Below are positions 1 through 5,815 of a stretch of DNA of 52,031 nucleotides, piece by piece. Numbering within the stretch: position 1 is the stretch's first letter; every line of letters begins with the position of its first letter. This DNA comes from Eubacteriales bacterium. Lineage in GTDB: Bacteria; Bacillota; Clostridia; Oscillospirales; Oscillospiraceae. The translations under genes were made by a program, and so were the position numbers. The notes under the pieces are model-generated. The model had not been told where the DNA came from. It did no database searches and saw nothing but the letters and a program-made list of their open reading frames with translations. The stretch covers positions 1-52,031 of the forward strand of contig JAUNJE010000016.1 in the NCBI GenBank assembly GCA_030533415.1, given 5' to 3'.

Positions 1-40
1 ATGGGCGCGGCGTTCCCTATTTTTTGATAGGGGGTGATCA

Positions 41-253
41 TTTGAAAGCGGTTATGCACTCTGTAAATCAGAAGTTTGCTTAAGCGAGAACAGCCGAAAT
101 TTACTGAAAGCTGCTAACGGAACAATTTTGGAGCCTATTGCAAATACTGTGCAAGTAAGTGGATATGCCGGTTATCAAGAATTGCTGCTTGAAAAGCTAT
201 TACCTGACCTGACGATTCCCACATCAGCAACATCCGGACTCATTTTCGTTTGA
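41..253 (+). pseudogene. Unidentified open remnant without a start codon
   Basis: An open frame of about 70 codons runs to a TGA at 251-253, but it has no ATG and no ribosome binding site. The translation (GTILEPIANTVQVSGYAG in its middle) looks protein-like, not random. I do not recognise the family. It sits in a stretch of decayed DNA together with the S66 remnant at 370-546, so I read it as a fragment of a lost gene. It could also be chance open frame. Confidence 0.25.
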
Positions 254-369
254 TTGCATAATAATCGATGTAATTACCCACAGGTTATTACTTGACAAGT
301 ATTATGCTGAATCGACTGCCTAATCTAAATTGCCATAATTCGAACCATTCCAGCAAAAGCCCTGCTCTA

Positions 370-546
370 AAGATAGCCATTGTGTCCTTATCCAGAGGTA
401 TGCTGGGCGAGGAAGCAAAGGAAAGACAGGAAGATCTCTAGGGTCTGGAAGTTGTGGCTATACCCAACGCTCTGAAGGGCCTCCATCTGGTATCAAGGTT
501 ATCACCAATTCCCCGGAAGCCCTCCTTTCCAGTATTTACAGCTTGA
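370..546 (+). pseudogene. Remnant of an S66 family (LD-carboxypeptidase/MccF-like) peptidase
   Basis: The frame reads KIAIVSLSRGMLGEEAKE, then a TAG stop, then GLEVVAIPNALKGLHL. These two blocks match the N-terminal nucleotide-fold segment of the MccF/LdcA-like S66 peptidases, where a similar SLSxGxLGE motif is followed by a GLxVxxxPNALKGL motif. The block between them is shortened, a stop is present, and neither the nucleophile elbow nor the C-terminal half is found. It is therefore a dead fragment. An intact but clearly different S66 gene lies at 32808-33740. Confidence 0.6.
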
Positions 547-571
547 TAAATAGTTACAAATCAGTTACAAT
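543..571 (+). promoter_or_regulatory. Sigma-A type promoter in front of the Cys-rich peptide
   Basis: TTGATA at 543-548 and TACAAT at 566-571 are separated by 17 bases, a near-consensus housekeeping promoter. Transcription would begin near 578, about 40 bases before the peptide start codon, with AGGAGG at 605-610 in the leader. Confidence 0.5.
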
Positions 572-617
572 CATACCTGTCCTCGCGAGACAAATACTGA
601 ATACAGGAGGTTATGCA

Positions 618-707
618 ATGTTTTTCTTTTCTTGCAACACCAACTGCAATCCTGATTGCAGCTCCATCTGGCAGATCCTTGCTCAGATGTGCGGTTTCGG
701 CTGCTAA
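618..707 (+). CDS. Candidate 29-residue cysteine-rich peptide
   Basis: A very short frame starts at an ATG placed 7 bases after a perfect AGGAGG and ends at TAA 705-707. The product has 29 residues, five of them cysteine (positions 6, 10, 14, 25, 29). It begins with a hydrophobic MFFF and ends GFGC, with a Cys-x3-Cys-x3-Cys run. A good promoter lies just upstream (543-571). I do not know a matching family. It might be a metal-binding or disulfide-bonded mini-protein or a peptide precursor, but no modification enzyme or exporter is adjacent. A minus-strand frame (785 to 561) overlaps it and also has a GGAGG, so the coding strand is not certain. Confidence 0.45.
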   Translation: MFFFSCNTNCNPDCSSIWQILAQMCGFGC

Positions 708-851
708 GGAATCTCTGAATAAATCGCCTGCGGCTGGATGACGGATCTTTTCTCCCATCCGTTCAATGTTAAAAAGGAAATACATACAGTATTCCTCCGT
801 TTTTAACACTTTCGGCTGTGTCAAAATCTCCCGCCACCAGCTCTTGCCGAT

Positions 852-1063
852 TTATACCGATATTCCATTAAAAAGTTTCATTCGCGAGAATGGAACTTTT
901 TAATAGGAAGATCATAATGAGTTTTCGTGATTTTCCATCTCAAAAATCACGAAAACGGCACACCCACCGCAGTGGGCGTACATAGCGCCTTAGCGCGGAG
1001 TAACGCCTCCAGGCGGTGCCTTCTTTATAAAAAGGAAACATTTTTATAAAGAAATAGTATTAA
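852..1063 (+). repeat. Dispersed palindromic repeat (MITE-like), full copy 1
   Basis: This is the longest copy of a repeat found seven times in the window. It has three palindromic modules. Module A contains ATTAAAAAGTTTCATTC and its complement near 866-903. Module B is TTTTCGTGATTTT and its complement near 921-957. Module C is CTTTATAAAAA and its complement near 1021-1052, preceded by a GC-rich arm. The ends read TTATACCG and TAGTATTA. No coding capacity is seen. Other copies: 9956-10013, 15007-15062, 21581-21626, 26147-26282, 46913-47010 and 51884-51939. Confidence 0.75.
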
Positions 1064-1094
1064 TCAGAGCTTCCCAATTATTAACGCGGCTCTT

Positions 1095-1132
1095 GGCGAT
1101 CCCGTGTCCTGCGGGATCGCCTTCTTTATTTT
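1095..1132 (+). terminator. Stem-loop with T-rich tail upstream of the LysM/CAP gene
   Basis: A perfect 10-base stem (GGCGATCCCG / CGGGATCGCC) with a 7-base loop is followed by TTCTTTATTTT. It looks like an intrinsic terminator for anything transcribed from the left. It ends only about 18 bases before the next start codon, so it could also act as an attenuator for that gene. Confidence 0.6.
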
Positions 1133-1149
1133 CTTAAGGAGGTACAGCT

Positions 1150-1755
1150 ATGAAGAAGCTGTTTTCATTGGTACTGGGCACTGTGTTGGTTCTCCCGGTC
1201 CTGTTTTTGAATGTTTCCGCCGCCACCCACACCGTGGCATCCGGCGATACTTTGTGGAAGATTGCCAACCGATACGAGGTCGGTCTGAGTGAGATCAAAT
1301 CCGCCAATCCGCAAATCAAAAACTTCGATCTGATCTATCCCGGTCAGTCCATCAACATCCCCACTGTGGATGCTTCCGTCACAAATTTTGAGCAGGAGGT
1401 CATCCGGCTGGTCAACGAGATCCGCAGGGAAAATGGTCTGAAAGAGCTGACCTATGACTGGGAACTGGGCCGGGTAGCACGGTTTAAATCCCAGGACATG
1501 AAGGACAACAAATATTTCGCCCATAACAGCCCGGTCTACGGAACGCCGTTCCAGATGATCAAGAATTTCGGCATTTCCTATCGCAGTGCCGGTGAGAATA
1601 TCGCCAAGGGCTACGCCACGCCCCAGGCTGTAGTAACCGGTTGGATGAATTCCTCCGGCCACCGGGCGAATATCCTTAACGTCAATTTTACCCACATCGG
1701 CGTGGGTTATGTCTCCGGCGGCAGCTACTGGACACAGATGTTTATTCGCAAGTAG
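1150..1755 (+). CDS. Secreted LysM and CAP (SCP/YkwD-like) domain protein
   Basis: The 201-residue product has a signal peptide (about 1-25), one LysM peptidoglycan-binding domain (about 27-71, with SGDTLWKIANRYEV and the closing YPGQSINIP), and a C-terminal CAP domain (about 82-199). The CAP domain carries the usual HN/S, GEN and GHRANIL motifs. The protein is expected outside the cell, bound to peptidoglycan. The biochemical role of bacterial CAP domains is not settled. The start is fixed by AAGGAGG a few bases upstream. This LysM-CAP arrangement is common in spore-forming Clostridia (SafA/YkwD-like proteins), but no spore gene is adjacent. Confidence 0.9.
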   Translation: MKKLFSLVLGTVLVLPVLFLNVSAATHTVASGDTLWKIANRYEVGLSEIKSANPQIKNFDLIYPGQSINIPTVDASVTNFEQEVIRLVNEIRRENGLKELTYDWELGRVARFKSQDMKDNKYFAHNSPVYGTPFQMIKNFGISYRSAGENIAKGYATPQAVVTGWMNSSGHRANILNVNFTHIGVGYVSGGSYWTQMFIRK

Positions 1756-1839
1756 GCTTTAATACTACAATAATTTTCCTTTATAAATCTGCATATTCTC
1801 CGTTCTTCGGTAAAAACTAACGCCAAAGGAGCGGTGAAA

Positions 1840-2133
1840 ATGGAAGGACACAATCTCGTCAAGAATACATTGGATCAGATTCCGCAGGCAAATTCAAATG
1901 CGAAGCACATCATTGGTCTTGTGAAGGAAGGCGGCAGGATCACCGGGTATCAGCTATCCGATAAATCCATTATTTCCAAGCCGGATGCTGTCAGCATGGC
2001 AAAGCAGGGACAGATTGCAGGCGTCGGTATCGCCCACCGGGGAGATACCGAATACCTGAAATCTATCCCCAATGGCAGCGAAAACGACAATCTCGGCAAC
2101 CTCCCCGCTGTCTCTCCGGAAAGCCAATCATAA
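1840..2133 (+). CDS. DUF3892 domain small protein
   Basis: The 97-residue protein is recognised as DUF3892 from its core: HIIGLVKEGGRITGYQLSD, then AVSMAKQGQIAGVGIAHR and the closing EYLKSIPNG. Function is unknown. It has no signal peptide or membrane segment. I chose the ATG at 1840 over a GTG at 1834 because AAAGGA (1825-1830) is 9 bases from the ATG but only 3 from the GTG. It follows the LysM/CAP gene on the same strand, 84 bases downstream. The tail after the domain is polar and probably disordered. Confidence 0.85.
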   Translation: MEGHNLVKNTLDQIPQANSNAKHIIGLVKEGGRITGYQLSDKSIISKPDAVSMAKQGQIAGVGIAHRGDTEYLKSIPNGSENDNLGNLPAVSPESQS

Positions 2134-2290
2134 TATTTTACCATCAGCGCTCACCTGGAACGTTGACGGCCTTTTCTTTGTTTATTGGCATATTCTGCTT
2201 CACTGAACTTGCCTTCCGGCTCGTTTTCCAATAGCAGCATATCCTCAGAAAGGTTTTTCTTTGTCTGCAGGAAACCAGGTTTTGAAATAT

Positions 2291-3181
2291 TTATGGGGAG
2301 TTTACCACTCTTTTGCGCATCACAAAATTCGTGAACCACACACCTCTGCGCTCTACCTGCTGCTTCCTGACCACCGCATAGCCACGCTTTTCAAAAAACG
2401 GTCTTGCGGTGATAGATGCGTGGGTAGTAAACTCTGTGGCTGTGGAAGATTTCTCCAACGCATCGCAGATTGCAGTTGCCACACCACGACGCTGGAAGTC
2501 TTTGTGTACATAGAGCCTGTCCAGATAGCCGCTTTCATCCATATCCCCAAAGCCAACGATTCTGCCGGACACCTCCGCCACTACCGTATGATGCTCCAGA
2601 AAGGAAACGTTCCACTTCTCCAAATCCACATCCCCGGTAGCCCAGGCATCCAGCTGCTCCTGGGTATAGTCCATGGCATTCACCGTGTGGACGGTGTCAT
2701 AGAAAAGCTGCGCCAGCTCCCCACAATCTGTTTGCTCATAATCCCGAAGTGTCACAGGTCCTTGTAACAGTTTCTCGATATCCTTACGCAGCAGCGGCTG
2801 CATGGATTCTTTGTAGACAGTCAGATCCAGACTGTGAAGCTTGTCACAGATTTCCTTTGCCAGTTGTGGCTGGCTCTCCAGCAGCTTCGGAAGTTTTGCC
2901 AGACACTGTCTGACAGAGGTCGGCTTTTCATCTTCCAGGGCAGACAAGATCCGCGGCAAATGCTTTTCCACAAGCCCATCCCGGTCCCATTTTGCCACAG
3001 CGCAGATCATCCGAAAGCCTCGCACCCGGATAAAGCTTTTAGGGGATTCCAGCATTTCCAGAAACAGCGGGAAGCACGCATACAGTTCCTCAGACCTTTC
3101 CGACCGGGCTTCCAATTCCAGCAGGATATCATATCCGCGTTTCAAATTCTTATCACAAAGTTTTTCTCGCAGTTCTGTCAT
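2291..3181 (-). CDS. HEAT-like repeat and GNAT acetyltransferase fusion
   Basis: The 296-residue protein has two parts. Residues about 1-138 form an all-helical HEAT/armadillo-like block (LEMLESPKSFIRVRGFRMICAVA and similar helices). Stand-alone Clostridia homologues of this block are often loosely labelled SufBD-like. Residues about 141-285 are a GNAT N-acetyltransferase with the acetyl-CoA loop FQRRGVATAICDAL and a C-terminal FFEKRGYAVV. The joining segment is in frame, with no stop or repeat. It is the last gene of the operon running from 4908. The substrate is unknown; the helical part may act as a docking or peptide-recognition domain (inference). Confidence 0.8.
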   Translation of the reverse strand: MTELREKLCDKNLKRGYDILLELEARSERSEELYACFPLFLEMLESPKSFIRVRGFRMICAVAKWDRDGLVEKHLPRILSALEDEKPTSVRQCLAKLPKLLESQPQLAKEICDKLHSLDLTVYKESMQPLLRKDIEKLLQGPVTLRDYEQTDCGELAQLFYDTVHTVNAMDYTQEQLDAWATGDVDLEKWNVSFLEHHTVVAEVSGRIVGFGDMDESGYLDRLYVHKDFQRRGVATAICDALEKSSTATEFTTHASITARPFFEKRGYAVVRKQQVERRGVWFTNFVMRKRVVNSP

Positions 3182-3208
3182 TCTGCCCTCCTATGTCGCT
3201 TTCCGCAG

Positions 3209-3589
3209 TTACCGCTTAGCGGCAGAGAATGCCGCCGCTTCTTGGATCCAGCCCATCAGCTCGTCGTCGATTTCCTCCACGTTTCCCACCATCACATGGT
3301 GCGTCCATCTGCCGGGGTAAGGTTCTGTCGCCACATCAATGCGAGGAGATTCTTTGCGATAGCCCAGCCCGAATGAAACGGTCATCCAATTTTGCGGACG
3401 TTCTTTTGCCCTGCGGCAGGGATTGAAAGAAGCAAAAGCAAAGCCCCGCTTGTTTGCAAAGGTGATTTGGGTCTTGGCAGTCTTGACCTTCACATCCGGA
3501 ATCTCGTTCAGAATCCGTTCCTCCAGTTTCTCATAAAGAGGCAGCGCATTGATATGTTCCCCAAAGAAGAATATGGTGTCACTGTCCAT
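3209..3589 (-). CDS. DUF5655-type protein
   Basis: The 126-residue cytoplasmic protein resembles the DUF5655 family (YEKLEERILNEIPDVKVKTAKTQITF near the start, WTHHVMV later). These proteins often occur beside DNA- or stress-related genes, but the function is not known. I chose the internal ATG at 3589 over an ATG 15 bases upstream because GAGGTGGAG precedes it at good distance. The upstream ATG would overlap the rhodanese gene. With the chosen start, the gene begins one base after the rhodanese stop, so the two are translationally linked. Confidence 0.75.
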   Translation of the reverse strand: MDSDTIFFFGEHINALPLYEKLEERILNEIPDVKVKTAKTQITFANKRGFAFASFNPCRRAKERPQNWMTVSFGLGYRKESPRIDVATEPYPGRWTHHVMVGNVEEIDDELMGWIQEAAAFSAAKR

Positions 3590-3590
3590 T

Positions 3591-3977
3591 TCACTCCACC
3601 TCATAGGGCCAGTCGATGATGCCCCCGAATTCCTTGATATTGGTGTAACCCAGCTGCACCAGAATCTCCGCCGCCATTTTGCTGCGCCGCCCGCTGCGGC
3701 AGTAGACGAGGATCAACTGATCTTTGTCCGTCAATTCTTCCTCTGCCTGTGCTTCGATTTCCGTATTGGGGATCAGAATGGCACCGGGGATGTGGCTTTC
3801 GTCGTATTCCTCCTGGGTACGCACATCCACAATGACATAGCCTTCCTCGCTGTCCATGATTTGCTTGGCTTCCTCTGCTGAGATATTCATATAGACCATC
3901 TCCTGTTTCTTTTCTTTATTCTGCCCACAGGCGGTCAAAAGTAATGCCGCCAGAAAAATCATAATCCATTTTTTCAT
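3591..3977 (-). CDS. Rhodanese-like lipoprotein
   Basis: The 128-residue protein has a lipoprotein signal (lipobox LTAC, lipidated Cys17) and one rhodanese domain (about 28-126). The active-site loop is YCRSGRRS with Cys93. Single-domain rhodaneses handle sulfane sulfur or serve as sulfur-relay or redox proteins. Here the enzyme would sit on the outer face of the membrane. It lies 4 bases after the alpha/beta hydrolase and 1 base before the DUF5655 gene. No partner sulfur enzyme is in the operon, so the physiological role is open. Confidence 0.9.
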   Translation of the reverse strand: MKKWIMIFLAALLLTACGQNKEKKQEMVYMNISAEEAKQIMDSEEGYVIVDVRTQEEYDESHIPGAILIPNTEIEAQAEEELTDKDQLILVYCRSGRRSKMAAEILVQLGYTNIKEFGGIIDWPYEVE

Positions 3978-3981
3978 GGAA

Positions 3982-4908
3982 TCACCCCTGTGCCCTCATC
4001 CAATCCGCAATTAGGCGGCAGGCCTTCTCTGCGGCTCCGCTTTTCTTTTCATGGAGCAGATCGTGCCGGGCATTCGGCAGCAAATGAAGCGTCACATTCT
4101 CCATCCCGGCTTTCACCATGCACTGATATACGGTCCTAACCCCTTTTCCACTGTCGCCAACAGGGTCATCCTGACCTGAAATCAACAGAACCGGCATATC
4201 CGTTTCCCATCCATCGTATTCAAAGCGGCTGCCTGTGCGCTTCATAGAGCCAATCAGCTCCCAGAATAAGCCCGCAGAAATACTCCCCCGCACCAGTGGA
4301 TCGGACAGATACTTGTCCAGTTCCGATTCATCTGCACAGAGCCAATCGGCATCGGTGCGATTGGGCTGAAACTTTTGGTTGTAAGTACCAAAGGACAACT
4401 GTTTCACCAAATCCGTGGTATAATCGAACCCGGCTTTCCTGATTTGTCCTTTCACAATACCCATCATAATGGAAAGCAGCCACCCCGGTTGATACCCAGT
4501 GCCCATGATCACCGCTCCGGAAACCCCCTCTTGATATTCGCCCAGATACTCCCGCAGCAGGAAGGACCCCAGCGAGAAGCCAAGCATATAGTGAGGAATC
4601 TTCGGGAACCGGTGTTCCAGCAGTTCAAAAAACAGCCGCATATCCCTGATGGATGCTTCCCAACCGTTTTTCCCAAAGGATGCTACATTGGGATCTCCTG
4701 GATTCTTGCCGTGACCGCGCAGATCAAAGCCCGCCACAGCGATTCCCAGCGGCAACAAGTATTCCGCAAATGCATCATATCGGCCCATGTGCTCCGTCAT
4801 GCCATGGGTAATCTGCAAAACTGCTTTCACATCTCCGTCCGGCAGCCAAAGCTCCGCAGGCAGTGTCGTTTCGTTAAATCCGGCGAATTCAAAAATCTCC
4901 GTTCTCAA
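3982..4908 (-). CDS. Alpha/beta hydrolase, monoacylglycerol lipase-like
   Basis: The 308-residue protein is a serine hydrolase of the lysophospholipase/monoglyceride lipase type. The oxyanion motif is THGMTEHMGRY, the nucleophile elbow GFSLGS (Ser112), the acid SGQDDPVG (Asp248 or its neighbour), and the histidine NARHDLLHE (His282). There is no signal peptide, so it should act in the cytoplasm on acyl esters. The start is a TTG preceded by AAGGAGG at about 8 bases; no better ATG is available. It is the first gene of a four-gene operon. The substrate cannot be read from the sequence. Confidence 0.9.
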   Translation of the reverse strand: MRTEIFEFAGFNETTLPAELWLPDGDVKAVLQITHGMTEHMGRYDAFAEYLLPLGIAVAGFDLRGHGKNPGDPNVASFGKNGWEASIRDMRLFFELLEHRFPKIPHYMLGFSLGSFLLREYLGEYQEGVSGAVIMGTGYQPGWLLSIMMGIVKGQIRKAGFDYTTDLVKQLSFGTYNQKFQPNRTDADWLCADESELDKYLSDPLVRGSISAGLFWELIGSMKRTGSRFEYDGWETDMPVLLISGQDDPVGDSGKGVRTVYQCMVKAGMENVTLHLLPNARHDLLHEKKSGAAEKACRLIADWMRAQG

Positions 4909-5110
4909 GATATCAACCTCCTTTTTTCTATTTTATCACATGTAGGATCAACCGAAAAGCCTTTTCTTTGTTTATAGTAAAGAATAACTGCTTTCTTGAT
5001 TCAAGCCTTTTATCAAGAAGCCAGCGCCTATGGCGCATCCGCAAAGGCCGGGGCTTTCCCGGCGCTTGTACCCGGCCCTTTCATTGAATTTTTTCCACAA
5101 ACGCAGATCA

Positions 5111-5139
5111 GGAGCCTCAGGGATATTCCCTGAGGCTCC
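5111..5139. terminator. Hairpin downstream of the YesL-like gene
   Basis: GGAGCCTCAGGGA and its exact complement flank a very short loop, giving a strong stem about 45 bases after the stop of the 5182-5811 gene. A U tract is not visible on either strand, so termination is likely but not classical. The rest of 4909-5181 holds the leader of the operon starting at 4908 and nothing else I recognise. Confidence 0.45.
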
Positions 5140-5181
5140 GTGACCATAACAGAAAATATTAATCTTCCGCAAATACCACGC

Positions 5182-5811
5182 TTATTCCGTATCTTGCCGC
5201 GCAGGCCCCAAGCCGCCAATGTTGCTGCACAAAATGCGGCAGAGCAGCTTGTTAAACGCTGCAAACCCGATAATCGTCCATACAGGCAGCGCATACCCAA
5301 AGGCCTCCGGCGAAAATAGCGACAGCCATACCACCGCCGCGGTGAGCGCCCCTGCCAGAATGCTTCTGGGGGCATTGCCGATGGCCAGTACCAGCGCGTT
5401 GCGGAGCGTGCGCAGGACCGTATTTTGAAATCTGGCCTGGAGAAAGAACGCATAAAGCGCCACCATAGCCAGTATAGCCGTGCAGACGTAGATAACGATC
5501 CGCATGACCATGCCCACAGTATTGATCAGTCCGTAATTGAACCGCAGCAAAATGGCCAGCAGCAATAGAATCAGCCACATCCCGGTGGCCTGGAAAAAAT
5601 TTTCCTTGAAGGCCTTGAAAAAGTAGCGCATCACGCTGCCTTCATATCCATCCCGCGCTTTCAGCGTAACATAGCACATTGCCGTTGCGGAAGCGCCGAC
5701 GGTTATGATTGGTGCACTGCAAAAGACGAACAACAGATTGAGGATGACCAGGTCGGCCACCTTCCCCAGGAAAATCATCACTGGGTTATCCAAAGAAAAC
5801 AGGTTTTTCAT
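5182..5811 (-). CDS. YesL-like (DUF624) membrane protein
   Basis: The 209-residue protein has five or six hydrophobic segments and matches the YesL/DUF624 family. The N-terminal segment contains NPVMIFLGKVADLVILNLLFVFCSAPIITVG, the usual family signature. The family is almost always encoded with LplB/YtcP-type sugar importers and glycosidases in Firmicutes, and its function is unknown (assembly or regulation of the importer has been guessed). Here it ends the operon that contains such an importer, starting 4 bases after the GH3 stop. Confidence 0.9.
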   Translation of the reverse strand: MKNLFSLDNPVMIFLGKVADLVILNLLFVFCSAPIITVGASATAMCYVTLKARDGYEGSVMRYFFKAFKENFFQATGMWLILLLLAILLRFNYGLINTVGMVMRIVIYVCTAILAMVALYAFFLQARFQNTVLRTLRNALVLAIGNAPRSILAGALTAAVVWLSLFSPEAFGYALPVWTIIGFAAFNKLLCRILCSNIGGLGPARQDTE

Positions 5812-5815
5812 CCCA

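Noticed and set aside
561-785. Minus-strand frame of 74 codons with GGAGG before its ATG
   Set aside because: No recognised family and no clear promoter; it overlaps the Cys-rich peptide on the plus strand, which has a full promoter and ribosome binding site. Kept only as an alternative.
1095-1132. tRNA-like or riboswitch leader before the LysM/CAP gene
   Set aside because: A single perfect stem-loop followed by a T-rich run is explained by an intrinsic terminator.
2151-2290. Minus-strand frame downstream of the HEAT-GNAT gene, ending in KQRKGRQRSR
   Set aside because: Its longer reading overlaps the end of the real gene and no good ribosome binding site precedes the internal ATG. It may be the last residues of a lost protein, but nothing supports a call.
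4972-5172. Minus-strand 66-codon frame after the YesL-like gene
   Set aside because: It covers a hairpin, has no ribosome binding site and no family resemblance.
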